Shown here in pieces: positions 26,929 to 36,320 of a stretch of DNA of 64,000 bases. Origin of the DNA: Desulfosporosinus shakirovi. GTDB taxonomy: Bacteria; Bacillota; Desulfitobacteriia; Desulfitobacteriales; Desulfitobacteriaceae. Position 1 is the first letter of the stretch. Each line of letters opens with the position of its first letter. The DNA is taken from positions 1-64,000 of the forward strand of contig NZ_JAJDOO010000013.1 of NCBI RefSeq assembly GCF_020595055.1. The letters are read 5' to 3'. Position numbers and translations under genes: made by a program. The notes below the pieces were generated by a model. It was not told the origin of the DNA and searched no databases. It saw only the letters and a list, made by a program, of their open reading frames with translations.

Positions 26929-28317
26929 TTAGTCCCTCCTTACTATCTTCCCAGGGTTCAACAAATAGTTGGGATCCAGGGCTTCTTTTATTCTCCTTAA
27001 TGCAGCGACACCAGCTTCTCCAAACTCCCAATCTAGATATTTCATTTTTGCAATCCCGATCCCATGTTCACCTGAAAGAGTCCCTCCCAAAGATATGGCG
27101 GTCTGGAAGATTTCATCGACTGCTAGGTGAACCCGCTTCATTTCGTCCTGATCTCGTTCATCTGTCAAAATCGTAGGATGCAGGTTCCCGTCTCCAGCAT
27201 GCCCAAATGTGGCAATATTGAGATTATGCTTATCGGCAATTCTACGAATTGCTTTAAGCATATCGGGAATTTTACTTCTGGGTACGGTTGCATCTTCAAG
27301 GACTGTTGTCGGTCTTTTTTGAGCAAGGGCGGGAAGTGCACTCCGGCGAGCTAACCACAAAAGATCGCGTTCTTTATCATCTTTAGCAATTTTAACTTCG
27401 ACAGCCTGCTCGTCCTTTAAAATTTGCTCTACCAAAACAGCTTCCCTTTCGACCACTTCTTTATATCCGTCGACTTCAATCAAGAGGACCGCTTCAGCAT
27501 CTAATGGAAGTCCAGCATGGACAAAATGTTCAACGGTTTGAATCGTTACATTATCCATAATTTCTAGGGTTGCTGGAATAATCTTATTACGGATTATCGA
27601 AGCAATAGCTTTTCCTGCCTTATCGACGTCATCAAAAACGGCCAAAATACTCTTGCGAGCCTCGGGAGATGGTATTAATTTCACGATGATTTCCGTAACA
27701 ATTCCCAGCGTTCCTTCAGCCCCGGTAAAGAGGGCTACCAGATCGTATCCTGTAACATTTTTAACCGTTTTTCCGCCCCACCGGATGACCTCGCCATTGG
27801 CCAAAACTATTTGCAATCCCATAATATAATGCTTGGTTACCCCATATTTTAGACCACGCAATCCACCCGAGCATTCCGAAAGTGAGCCACCCATCGTTGC
27901 GGTAGTGACTGTTCCAGGGTCCGGCGGATATAACAAACCGAGTTTTAGCACCTCATCATTAAGCGCCTGGATGATCACCCCTGGTTGAACCGTCGCCGTC
28001 AAGTTATCCTGGTCTATTTCCAGGATCTTATTTAGATTAAGCATAGAGAGAACAATTCCACCCTTTGTGGGAATAGTCCCTCCACTAAGATTAGTACCAG
28101 AACCGCGTGGATAGATCGGAATATTGTGGCGTACAGCTATTTTTACGACCTCTGCCACTTGTTCAGTAGAAAGGGGTGAAACCACAACATCTGGCTTATG
28201 ATGTTTCATCGCGGCGGTCGCATCATAAGCATAGGTCAGTAAGTCTTCCTGCTCAGTGAGAACGTTCTCCGCACCCAGCACTTGAATGAGTTCTTGTAAG
28301 ACTTCACGAGCTAACAT
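26929..28317 (-). CDS. FAD-linked oxidase, D-lactate/glycolate dehydrogenase (GlcD-like)
   Basis: 462 residues of the VAO/PCMH flavoprotein fold. FAD-binding YPRGSGTNLSGG near residue 72, PPDPGTVTTATMGGSLSECSGG and GAEGTLGIVTEI; C-terminal FAD-oxidase domain ends with FGHAGDGNLHP, SGEHGIG and LDPNYLLNPGKI. With the CCG subunit and lactate permease this is most likely a D-lactate dehydrogenase feeding pyruvate metabolism; glycolate or other 2-hydroxy acids are alternatives. Confidence 0.9.
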   Translation of the reverse strand: MLAREVLQELIQVLGAENVLTEQEDLLTYAYDATAAMKHHKPDVVVSPLSTEQVAEVVKIAVRHNIPIYPRGSGTNLSGGTIPTKGGIVLSMLNLNKILEIDQDNLTATVQPGVIIQALNDEVLKLGLLYPPDPGTVTTATMGGSLSECSGGLRGLKYGVTKHYIMGLQIVLANGEVIRWGGKTVKNVTGYDLVALFTGAEGTLGIVTEIIVKLIPSPEARKSILAVFDDVDKAGKAIASIIRNKIIPATLEIMDNVTIQTVEHFVHAGLPLDAEAVLLIEVDGYKEVVEREAVLVEQILKDEQAVEVKIAKDDKERDLLWLARRSALPALAQKRPTTVLEDATVPRSKIPDMLKAIRRIADKHNLNIATFGHAGDGNLHPTILTDERDQDEMKRVHLAVDEIFQTAISLGGTLSGEHGIGIAKMKYLDWEFGEAGVAALRRIKEALDPNYLLNPGKIVRRD

Positions 28318-28350
28318 CCATCTACCCCCTATATTGTGAAAATTTTAATT

Positions 28351-28407
28351 TTGTCTGACTGTCAGACCATCTAACCATATATTAATGCAATTATCATTAA
28401 ATTTCAA
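28351..28407 (-). promoter_or_regulatory. Promoter and operator of the FAD oxidase gene
   Basis: TTGAAA (28407-28402), 17-bp spacer, TAATAT (28384-28379), then the perfect palindrome GTCTGAC-A-GTCAGAC (28367-28353) overlapping the expected start site. That is a repressor position, and the half-site fits FadR-family operators. The same block recurs at the lldP promoter. Confidence 0.65.
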
Positions 28408-28432
28408 TATGTAAATTAAATTCTCTTCAAAT

Positions 28433-28473
28433 AATAAGGGGAAGGGCTTTAAAAACTGCCGCTTCCCCTTATT
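28433..28473 (-). terminator. Inverted repeat after lldP
   Basis: AATAAGGGGAAG (28433-28444) and CTTCCCCTTATT (28462-28473) form a 12-bp stem; on the minus strand it is followed by ATTTG, so the T run is weak. Confidence 0.6.
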
Positions 28474-28505
28474 AGAGTTAATTTTTTAGTTTAAGCTTCA
28501 TGTGT

Positions 28506-30177
28506 TCACTGGATAAATGTTTCGATGGTTGGCATCATACCCGGAACCACATACGCCTGTAGGTAGGTCATAATGCAAACAAGAAGTAAAAGAAAGAGTG
28601 AATGTTTAAGTGTAAAGCGGAAAAGGTCAGACTCTTTCCCCACAATCAGTTGCTGCTGCCGCTACAGCAATTGATTGTGGGGAAATCATTTTTCCCACTA
28701 CTCCACCAGAGCTGTTGGATGCAATGGTCAGAACAGGGTTGACACCGACTTGTTGGCCTGTGACATTTTGAAGTTGGCCAAATAAAGCGTTTGCCGAGGT
28801 GTCTGAGCCGGTTAAGAAAACTCCCAACCAACCAAGTACAGGTGCGAAGAAGGGAAATAAATGACCAGTTTGGGCAAACAAAAGACCTAGTGTATATGAA
28901 AGTCCGGAATAGTTTGCAATATAGGCGAAACCCAGTACTGAAGCAATCGTAATAGTTGGATAGATGAGAGTTTTCAATGTAGCCCCTGCCACTTTAGCTC
29001 CTCTGGCAGGGTTAATTCGAAGAATAAACATAGTTATAATTGCTGTGATTAGGATTGCAGTCCCCGCAGCAGTGAAGAATTCCCACTTGTAATAAGCTGA
29101 ATAAACTGTTGGTTTAGTAACAATTGGCATAGTTTTCATAACTAATCCATCCAACCCCGGCCAATGCGGAATGTTTATAAACCATTGAAGTTGATTTGTA
29201 ATGAAATCCTTAAAGCTAGATGTTCCCCAAATCCCCACAATAATGGTAAGTATTACAAATGGAGACCAAGCTTTAAGGATTTGACCACCGGAATATTTTT
29301 TGTACTGTTCGATTTTTTCCCCTTTCTCATTCGGAAAGCGCCAAATATTTTTAGGTTTCCAGAATTTGAGTAAAATAGCAGTAGCGATGAGGGAAAACAG
29401 TGAGGATATAATATCCGGAAGCATAGGTCCGAGATAGTTTGATGACCACCACTGTGCAACGGCGAAGGTGGTTCCTGAAACGGCAATGGCAGGAAGAACC
29501 TCTTTAGCCCCTTTCCAGCCGGCCATGAGAATAATTAAATATAATGGAATGAACACCGAAAGGAAGGGAAGTTGACGTCCGACTGCTGCCGAGATAAGGT
29601 TGGCATCAACACCTGTTACTGCACCAGCGGCAATAATTGGCGCGCCAATCCCTCCGAAGGCAACCGGGGCAGTGTTTGCAATTAAGCAAAGACCTGCCGC
29701 ATAGAGAGGTTCAAAACCCAGTCCAATTAAGATGGCACCCGTAATTGCAACGGGTGTACCAAATCCGGCAGCCCCCTCTAAAAACGCACCGAATGAAAAA
29801 GCAATGAGGAGGGCCTGAAGACGACGATCATTGGACAAAGAAGCAATTGAACTTTTAATTATATCAAATTGTCCAGCTTCAACGGTAAGGTTATATAGAA
29901 AAACTGCTGTTACAATAATCCAAGCAATAGGAAACAATCCATTCAGAATTCCAAGAGCACTTGCTGATAGCGCAATACCTATTGGCATCTTGTAAACAAG
30001 CACTACTATAATAATAGTAAATAAAAGCGTGGATACCCCAGCGATATGGCCCTTCATACGTTTAATGGCTAAAGCCCATAATAGATAAAAAATCGGTAAC
30101 GAAACCACAAGTGCCGTTAACCCAACGCTACCTCCAAGTGCAGAATAGTTCTGTGTCCATTCCAAGTCAAATACCAC
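28506..30177 (-). pseudogene. lldP: L-lactate permease (LldP family), frameshifted near the 3' end
   Basis: Lactate/proton symporter of the cytoplasmic membrane. The open frame (30177-28627) gives 516 residues with about 12-14 hydrophobic segments and family signatures such as GAFLEGAAGFGTPVAITGA, FPIAWIIVTAVFLYN and [16 protein letters not shown]. It then reads DCGERV and stops. Another frame continues from about 28660 with [18 protein letters not shown] and LTYLQAYV-like sequence to a TGA at 28506, the expected LldP C-terminus (about 46 residues). Two missing bases (or one extra) around 28655 explain it. The truncated protein lacks the last transmembrane helix. It may be a real mutation or a sequencing error. 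Confidence 0.8.
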
Positions 30178-30255
30178 CTTTCGTTTGTTATGTAGCCTTT
30201 AATATTTCTCCATTTTTCCCGTTTGACTTCTCCTTTCCCATATTAATTCCTTGCG

Positions 30256-30317
30256 TGGCCTGACTGCCCTACCATCACACCATTGAATACTATAACTCTG
30301 CTTTAGTGATATTTCAA
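30256..30317 (-). promoter_or_regulatory. Promoter and operator of lldP
   Basis: TTGAAA (30317-30312), 17-bp spacer, TATAGT (30294-30289), then ATGGTAGGGCAGTCAGGCCA (30275-30256). That block matches the operator before the FAD oxidase gene at 13 of 20 positions, including CAGTCAG, and lies at about +7 to +26. Confidence 0.6.
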
Positions 30318-30387
30318 GTCCAATTCATTACTCCTTTGAAAATTGTTTACTATTTTCTCTTTAACTATGCATGATTGTCTCAAAATC

Positions 30388-30428
30388 AAAAGAGCAAGAA
30401 AAGCTCTCCATGGCATTCCTTGCTCTTT
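30388..30428 (-). terminator. Terminator of the gene at 30462
   Basis: AAAGAGCAAG and CTTGCTCTTT form a 10-bp stem; the minus strand continues TTGATTTTG after it. Confidence 0.7.
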
Positions 30429-30461
30429 GTATATGGTATTTAGTTTCAAAATTAATAACTG

Positions 30462-30926
30462 TCAGCGTAAATATTTTTGTTCAAGCAATCTTAATTCTTG
30501 TTGAAATGATTGACTAAGTCGAAAGAGTAAACGCTCCATATCCAATCTGTGAAGAGATATGTTTTCAGGACTTAAAAATTCAATTTTGCGGAACTCTGGT
30601 TTAATCAAGAGAGGGAGCAAATCATCGATATTCTCAATACGCAAGGTTAGAATGATCGGAGCATAGGCAACCTCATGGTGTCGCCGCCCATTCTCTTCTG
30701 ATACTGTATAAACATCTAAACTTAGATCAACATCCTCGATAATGATTCCTTGAAGCGGCACATTGCGAAGTAAAGCAACTTGTTGTTCTCGCATTGTTTC
30801 AGCCATTATTTCCTTACTCTTCCCTCCAAAGAAAAATCGTCCATTTTTTGATTCACCGCGAAAATCCACTCTAATCCGTACGCGAATGTGTTCTGTCAGG
30901 AGCTCATTCCCAATCCGAATTTTCAT
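30462..30926 (-). CDS. Conserved protein of unknown function
   Basis: 154 residues from the ATG at 30926, 8 nt after GGAGAG; an upstream ATG at 30950 lacks a good ribosome site. Charged and soluble, with alternating strand-like segments (KIRIGNELLTEHIRVRIRVDF) and a helical C-terminus. No family recognised. It faces the stress-protein gene at 31102 across a short divergent gap. Confidence 0.65.
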   Translation of the reverse strand: MKIRIGNELLTEHIRVRIRVDFRGESKNGRFFFGGKSKEIMAETMREQQVALLRNVPLQGIIIEDVDLSLDVYTVSEENGRRHHEVAYAPIILTLRIENIDDLLPLLIKPEFRKIEFLSPENISLHRLDMERLLFRLSQSFQQELRLLEQKYLR

Positions 30927-31101
30927 TACTGGTTCTCTCCGTTTCCCCATCTTACTACATTCTGTCTTTTTATTTCATATAAATTAAATATTCTCCATAG
31001 ATTTGATTTTCTCCTGCAAGCCTTGCTTTAGGGTTGGAATTTGTGGACATACTAAGAAAACTTCAACGGGTATATATGCGTTTAAAAGGAGGATAAATTA
31101 C

Positions 31102-31614
31102 ATGCTAAAAACAGCCGTTGCTATTTTCAAAGGTCCTCAACAAACCAAGGAGGCAATTGAAGAAATTCAAGGGGAATCCTTGGCGAATAGTAAAGTATCC
31201 GTGGTGGTTCTAAGTGAATACCTCCACCAAGGTCAATACCGCGAAGAAATTGCTAACGAATTAGCCTATTATCCCAGCGAACCCTTTTTCGACAAGTATC
31301 ATACTTGGCTGGTTCAAGCTCCACCGTTTCTCGTACCCAATTTAGGGGAAGTGGTTGTCGCCGGACCTCTAGCCAGTCAGCTCATGCATCAACCTCAAGG
31401 TCGCGGGCTTGCTGAGGTACTGCTTAGCTATGGTCTTTCAGAAATTCGCGCGCGCCATTATGAACATGAAGTGCGCACGGGGCATTGGTTTGTTCTAATC
31501 CAAACAGAACACGAAAAAATCAGTGCGGTTACTAATACCTTGCGTGGCTATGGTGGAAGAGATATTGAGAAATGGAATAAGGAACTGGATCATCCTACAT
31601 ACCCTAAATCATAA
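31102..31614 (+). CDS. YflT/GS17M-like stress protein domain protein
   Basis: 170 residues from the ATG at 31102 behind AAAGGAGGATAA; the frame extends to 31003 without support. It starts LKTAVAIFKGPQQTKEAIEEI, typical of general-stress YflT-type domains, with the glycine/alanine-rich VVVAGPLASQLM in the middle. Function unclear. It overlaps the 3' end of the convergent rluB by 6 bp. Confidence 0.7.
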   Translation: MLKTAVAIFKGPQQTKEAIEEIQGESLANSKVSVVVLSEYLHQGQYREEIANELAYYPSEPFFDKYHTWLVQAPPFLVPNLGEVVVAGPLASQLMHQPQGRGLAEVLLSYGLSEIRARHYEHEVRTGHWFVLIQTEHEKISAVTNTLRGYGGRDIEKWNKELDHPTYPKS

Positions 31615-32379
31615 GCCTGCTTTACTTCGCAATTCCTGGATTTCCTCTTTGGTAAGAGCTCTGTAAGCACCGGAACGAAGAGTATTCCCTTGGCTAAGTG
31701 AACCGAAGCGAACCCGCTCAAGCTTAAGGACAGGATATCCGACAGCTGCAAACATCCGACGAACTTGGCGATTTCGCCCTTCATGAATTGTCACTTCCAG
31801 GATTTCTAAACGACTCGATTTAGACTTCTCGGTACTCTTTTTGGGAACAACGCACACACGCTCTACAATCGCTGGTGCGGTGTTCCCATCTTCCAGCAGT
31901 ACACCTTGGCGCAAATTGTCAAGAGCGCTAATACCAACCGGACCTTGTACCCAGACACGGTAAGTCTTCTCTACTCCATATGAAGGATGCATCAAGCGAT
32001 GGGCCAATTCACCATCATTAGTGAGCAGTAAGGCCCCAGACGTGTCATAATCTAACCTTCCAACCGGGTAAACTCGTACTGGAACTCCCTTCATTAAATC
32101 AGTAACAGTGGGTCGCCCTTGTGGGTCATATACACTGGTAATTACACTAACAGGTTTATTAAGAAGATAATAGTGCGGTTTTTCAGAGCGTTGGACTGGC
32201 TTTCCATCGACTTCAATATAGTCATCTGTTTCCACTTTATGCCCTAAGGCAGAGATCTTTACTCCATTTACACTTACCCGACCTTCTAGAATAAGTTGCT
32301 CAGCATGTCGCCGTGAAGCCACCCCAGCTTGCGCTAACACTTTTTGCAAACGTTCTTTACTCTCTTTATCTTGAGCCAT
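31609..32379 (-). CDS. rluB: 23S rRNA pseudouridine synthase, RluB family
   Basis: 256 residues. N-terminal S4 RNA-binding domain (RLQKVLAQAGVASRRHAEQLI), catalytic motif GRLDYDTSGALLLTNDG with the Asp nucleophile at about residue 103, and HEGRNRQVRRM near the C-terminus. RluB modifies 23S rRNA at the peptidyl-transferase region. It follows the membrane glycosyltransferase with a 14-bp overlap. The spmB to rluB neighbourhood is conserved in Bacillus. Confidence 0.92.
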   Translation of the reverse strand: MAQDKESKERLQKVLAQAGVASRRHAEQLILEGRVSVNGVKISALGHKVETDDYIEVDGKPVQRSEKPHYYLLNKPVSVITSVYDPQGRPTVTDLMKGVPVRVYPVGRLDYDTSGALLLTNDGELAHRLMHPSYGVEKTYRVWVQGPVGISALDNLRQGVLLEDGNTAPAIVERVCVVPKKSTEKSKSSRLEILEVTIHEGRNRQVRRMFAAVGYPVLKLERVRFGSLSQGNTLRSGAYRALTKEEIQELRSKAGL

Positions 32380-33826
32380 ATTCTCCCCTTCCTAACTGTC
32401 CGTTGCTAGTATTTAATTCCTTTGTGTCACCAGAATTGTCTAAATTACTTAAATCATATACGCCGGGTCCAACCTCAGGATAACTATTCTGAACTTTTCC
32501 CCAAAACTGTTCGCTCTGTGTGCTATGAGGAAGATGTACAAGGTAATCCCCCTGTAACCGTTGAAGAACTTCGAAGGCAATTTCAGTATCGGCTGGGTCT
32601 AAACGAAATCCAACCCTCTGTGCATAATAAAACGTCATCGGCGGCGAATCGCTTAATACCAGGATGCTTGATGGTACAGTATGCTCTTTAATCCACTCAG
32701 CTTGACTGAGATATTCCCGATTCCATTGATACTTTGGAGCCAAGTCAGTATAGGACCCTTTGTTGATTAACACTAGGAAGACAATACCAATCGCTGTTCC
32801 TGGCAGGGAGGATATCCAGTCAAGGGCATAAGCACTTAATAAGGAGGCTAAAGGTAAAATAGGCACTAAGTAATAATCTAAAGGAATACGGGCACAAACT
32901 ATTCCAATATATAAAACACTAATTCCACACCAAGCCAATAGGGCCATACGCGCCTGAGAGCGAGAAAAAAGGATGCGGAGCATCCCAGCTCCGGATAAAA
33001 AAAGGACTATCTCAGTAAATCCATGTTGAATATTCTTTTTCAATATCTCCCAATCTAAGCTTGTTGCATTGACAACTTGTCCAGTTAATATTCCTGATAC
33101 AAATTGACTGGAAGAAGCAACGTTAAAATGTACCCATAAATAATATACCAATGGCGGAATAAGCACAATCATGCTGTAACGGATAAGTTTCTCTATCCGG
33201 CGATCAGTAAGCGGCCAAAAACCCAGCAGAATGGCAACTGGAAACAACATAAGCTGAGGAAGCTTAGCTAGTATTGCCCCAGCCATCACCAGGCCTGCTT
33301 GCCAAACCCCGCTCACCTTTTGATCATTCCTCCAACTCCAGATCATTGCTAATGCCCAAATGCTCCAGGCTTGGGCCATAGGTTCAGGCATAACAACTCG
33401 TCCATAATAGATTGACATAGGGATTAAGGAATATATTGCAGCCGCAAAAAGCCCAACCCTGTCGGAGAATATATTTCGCCCCAAATTATAAATTCCTGCC
33501 ACTGTAACCAAGGATAAGGAGACCGACCACAAACGTCCCCAAACATCCGCCCAACCGAAGATACTCCAACTCCAAGCCAAAAGATAAGGCAAAAAGGGAA
33601 ATTCCAACTCAACACTTTGGGGTATCACTCCGTCGTAATTAAGTTGGGGTATGAAAACATTCGGAAAATCCATTAAATGACCTATCATATGGGTTGCCAT
33701 ACTTGCCGTATCTGCCTGCCTCCAGGCCTGATCATCTAACAACGGATTCGTAATTCCGCGTAAACGGAACACTAAGGCAATAAGCAAAATCATTGCCAAG
33801 AGTATACGGTTTATTCCTCGGCCCAT
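32366..33826 (-). CDS. Membrane glycosyltransferase, PMT/ArnT-like
   Basis: 486 residues from the ATG at 33826 behind GGAGT; the longer frame (to 33883) lies inside the preceding gene. About 10-11 transmembrane segments. The first loop has LLDDQAWRQADTAS, an acidic motif like the DE(E/D) of GT-C lipid-linked sugar transferases, and RVVMPEPMAQAWS follows. Probably transfers a lipid-linked sugar made by the GT2 enzyme encoded just upstream, with which it overlaps by 16 bp. Confidence 0.8.
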   Translation of the reverse strand: MGRGINRILLAMILLIALVFRLRGITNPLLDDQAWRQADTASMATHMIGHLMDFPNVFIPQLNYDGVIPQSVELEFPFLPYLLAWSWSIFGWADVWGRLWSVSLSLVTVAGIYNLGRNIFSDRVGLFAAAIYSLIPMSIYYGRVVMPEPMAQAWSIWALAMIWSWRNDQKVSGVWQAGLVMAGAILAKLPQLMLFPVAILLGFWPLTDRRIEKLIRYSMIVLIPPLVYYLWVHFNVASSSQFVSGILTGQVVNATSLDWEILKKNIQHGFTEIVLFLSGAGMLRILFSRSQARMALLAWCGISVLYIGIVCARIPLDYYLVPILPLASLLSAYALDWISSLPGTAIGIVFLVLINKGSYTDLAPKYQWNREYLSQAEWIKEHTVPSSILVLSDSPPMTFYYAQRVGFRLDPADTEIAFEVLQRLQGDYLVHLPHSTQSEQFWGKVQNSYPEVGPGVYDLSNLDNSGDTKELNTSNGQLGRGEYGSR

Positions 33827-34611
33827 TTCACGGTACTCCACTTGTTGCGTTTCAACTGATATATGAGTTGTAAATATCCCCAAATCGTTGCTCCAATTTT
33901 CATTTTACTGGCACCTTTTTTTAGTTCATAGTGAAGTTTTAAGGGAACTTCGGTGACACGCTCTGCGAAAGGAGCAACTTTTAGCAATAGTTCAACCATC
34001 CCAGAAAAATTCTGACTCTTAATGATATTTGGTCCGTATTGTCGGGTTCCCTCGACCAGCAGTCTGAGTCGATATGCTCGATATCCACATGAATAATCTC
34101 GAACTCCCTTGATTGGTGCAAAAAATCGCATGACCCTTCCGGCTCCCCAAGACAGTCCTCTACGTCCAAACGAAAGTCCGTGCTGCTCTCCGCCTTGAAC
34201 ATATCGTGAAGCAATCACTAGATCTGCGCCTGAACAAATCTCATCATACAATACGGGAATACAGTCTGCAGGTTGAGTATTATCTGCATCCATGGTGATA
34301 ACAATATCAGGAGAATCTTGTTTTTCAGGAGGGTGCTTGTCCTGTGAATTGACTTGATAATTATGATTTAAAACATATTGAAAACCACTGTTTATGGCTG
34401 CCCCTAACCCTTGGTTTTTCTCATGATTAACTCCGTGCACGTTGTCATGTGTTTGGGCGTAATTCTGAATAACATCGAAAGTACTATCAGTACTTCCATC
34501 ATTGACAACAACGATTTGATGAGGAATAGCCGCACAATTGTGATCTATATCTGCTAGCAATTCCGGAAGTGCTTGGTCCTCATTATACGCGGGTAAAACA
34601 ATATATAGCAT
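33811..34611 (-). CDS. Family 2 glycosyltransferase, dolichol-phosphate-mannose-synthase-like
   Basis: 266 residues from the ATG at 34611 (MLYIVLPAYNED). GT-A features: VVVNDGSTDST, NQGLGAAINSGF, and the DxD-type TMDADNTQ. No C-terminal transmembrane region, so likely peripheral. Expected to make a polyprenyl-phosphate sugar for the membrane glycosyltransferase. A longer frame opens at 34650 (ATG within the upstream hairpin), adding 13 residues. Confidence 0.85.
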   Translation of the reverse strand: MLYIVLPAYNEDQALPELLADIDHNCAAIPHQIVVVNDGSTDSTFDVIQNYAQTHDNVHGVNHEKNQGLGAAINSGFQYVLNHNYQVNSQDKHPPEKQDSPDIVITMDADNTQPADCIPVLYDEICSGADLVIASRYVQGGEQHGLSFGRRGLSWGAGRVMRFFAPIKGVRDYSCGYRAYRLRLLVEGTRQYGPNIIKSQNFSGMVELLLKVAPFAERVTEVPLKLHYELKKGASKMKIGATIWGYLQLIYQLKRNKWSTVKWAEE

Positions 34612-34648
34612 ACTAACAATGCCCCCTTTCGGTTCATTGTTAGTATGC
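34608..34648 (-). promoter_or_regulatory. Perfect 14-bp hairpin over the GT2 start codon
   Basis: GCATACTAACAATG (34608-34621) is the exact complement of 34635-34648. On the mRNA the start codon ATG lies in the 3' arm and the AAAGGGGG ribosome site in the 13-nt loop. It could lower initiation or act as the terminator of spmB, whose stop is 13 bp before it, but no T run follows. Confidence 0.5.
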
Positions 34649-34660
34649 ACAAAGTAGGGG

Positions 34661-35200
34661 TCAATAAAACACTTTAGTAACTATCCAGACTGAGACAATC
34701 AATCCAATGATATCCGCCAGTAATCCTAATTTAAGTGCATAACGATACTTTTTGATTCCTACCGAGCCAAAGTAGACTGTTAGTACAAAGAATGTGGTAT
34801 CTGTACTCCCTTGTAAAGTTGACGCTAAACGCCCGATGTAGGAATCCGGTCCATATTCATTGATTAGTTGCGTTGCTACTCCTAAGGCTCCCGATCCACT
34901 TAGAGGACGCATAATTGCTAAAGGAATGATGGCAGCGAAATCAGCCTCCAGTCCTAATAGGGCAAAAAGCGGGTGCAGCCAATGCGACAGTATATTAAGA
35001 GCACCGGAGTCTACAAACACCCTAATTGAGACAAGCATCCCAATTAAGAACGGCAGTATCCGTACACCCGTCTTAAAACCCTCCTCCGCCCCCTCTACAA
35101 ACGACTCATAGACAGGAACCTTACGCAGGTAGGCTGTCACCGGAATAAGTAATAAGAGAAGGGGGATTGCCCAACGGGATATTTCTGCAATTACGTTCAT
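34661..35200 (-). CDS. spmB: Spore maturation protein B
   Basis: 179 residues from the ATG at 35200 behind AGGAGG. Multi-pass nucleoside-recognition-domain (Gate) protein, PLSGSGALG and QGSTDTTFFVLTVYFGSVG are the family marks. SpmA and SpmB help dehydrate the spore core. Start overlaps the spmA stop (ATGA). Confidence 0.92.
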   Translation of the reverse strand: MNVIAEISRWAIPLLLLLIPVTAYLRKVPVYESFVEGAEEGFKTGVRILPFLIGMLVSIRVFVDSGALNILSHWLHPLFALLGLEADFAAIIPLAIMRPLSGSGALGVATQLINEYGPDSYIGRLASTLQGSTDTTFFVLTVYFGSVGIKKYRYALKLGLLADIIGLIVSVWIVTKVFY

Positions 35201-35778
35201 GTCTTCCTCCTGTGACGTATAAAGTAATCCACTGAAATCGCCATGAACATAGCACATCCGGTCGCGACTATAGTCGTCCCAATAATTTCAGTAGGATTGG
35301 CTGAATTTGCTTTTAATCGCACTCCAATAATCGTTGCCGGGATTAGAGTAATACATGAAGTATTTAACGCTAAAAATGTAATCATGGCAGGGCTTGCCAC
35401 ATCAGGTGTAGGATTTTCCTTTTGGAGTTCTTGCATAGCCTTAAGTCCAAAGGGTGTTGCTGCATTACCTAACCCCAATATGTTAGCGCTTAAATTCATA
35501 ATAATAGCACCCAAGGCTGGACTATCAGGTTTTAGAGATGGAAACAGCCGCCGAATTGCTGGCCCAAAAATACGCGCAATCCCTTTAACTAGACCAGCTT
35601 CCTCTGCCAAGCGCATAAGACCCAACCATAGACTCATTACGCCGATTAGTTCAATTGCAACCTCCACTCCGAGTTCTGCAGCCTTCATCGCAGATATTGT
35701 AACATTTTCAATGTGACCATTAAACGCAGAGACGATTATTCCGACCGCCAACATTAAAAGCCAGATGAGATTAACCAT
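35197..35778 (-). CDS. spmA: Spore maturation protein A
   Basis: 193 residues from the ATG at 35778, preceded by GGGGGTGGG; the frame continues to 35871 without a ribosome site. Membrane protein with MSLWLGLMRLAEEAGL, LSANILGLGNAATPFGLKAM and the TSCITLIPATIIGVR segment of the family. Works with SpmB in spore core dehydration. Confidence 0.92.
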   Translation of the reverse strand: MVNLIWLLMLAVGIIVSAFNGHIENVTISAMKAAELGVEVAIELIGVMSLWLGLMRLAEEAGLVKGIARIFGPAIRRLFPSLKPDSPALGAIIMNLSANILGLGNAATPFGLKAMQELQKENPTPDVASPAMITFLALNTSCITLIPATIIGVRLKANSANPTEIIGTTIVATGCAMFMAISVDYFIRHRRKT

Positions 35779-35819
35779 TTCCCACCCCCTGACTAAAATG
35801 TATGAAAGGGACAAACAAA

Positions 35820-35843
35820 AAAGAACGAGATATCCCGTTCTTT
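35820..35843 (-). terminator. Terminator between ytfJ and spmA
   Basis: AAAGAACG/CGTTCTTT stem on the minus strand followed by TTTTG. Confidence 0.8.
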
Positions 35844-35876
35844 CTGCTTGATCAATATTCTTAGGTTGCAACCTGT

Positions 35877-36320
35877 TTAGTCGCGGGCAATAATAATCTC
35901 GTCTGTAGTTCTCTTTTTCTTTTGAAACATACCTGTAATTCGCTCTAATAGATCTGGAACAGTATCAATCAAACGGTCAACTACTACATTACTATCGACA
36001 GGAAGAAGCCGAATGTTTCCGTTTCCGACAACCAAAAAGCCTACTGGTTGCACTGATACTCCTGCTCCGGCACCACCGCCAAACGGCAGAGCCGGACCTT
36101 GACCCGGCGTGCCTCCTCCGGAATTCCCTCCCTCTTTGTCATCCGGTGGAGCAAATTCACTGCCGCCTGCCGCAAAACCGCATGAAACCTTGGAAATCGG
36201 AATAATCACCGAACCGTCCGGGCTCTCAACCGGGTCGCCAACTATGGTATTAACGTCGACTATTTGTTGGATACTCTCCATCGCGGTTTTCATTAATGAT
36301 TCAATCGGATGATTCCCCAT
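35877..36320 (-). CDS. ytfJ: Sporulation protein YtfJ (GerW family)
   Basis: 147 residues. Family features: IVGDPVESPDG, VIIPISKVSCGFAAGGSE, a Gly-rich centre (GGGTPGQGPALPFGGGAGAG) and VQPVGFLVV. Made in the forespore and linked to germination. It starts inside the end of the DUF2953 gene by 20 bp, as in Bacillus ytfI-ytfJ. Confidence 0.92.
   Translation of the reverse strand: MGNHPIESLMKTAMESIQQIVDVNTIVGDPVESPDGSVIIPISKVSCGFAAGGSEFAPPDDKEGGNSGGGTPGQGPALPFGGGAGAGVSVQPVGFLVVGNGNIRLLPVDSNVVVDRLIDTVPDLLERITGMFQKKKRTTDEIIIARD

Noticed and set aside
30411-30424. TGGCATTCCTTGCT as a sigma-54 promoter
   Set aside because: Spacing is two bases short and it is part of a terminator stem.
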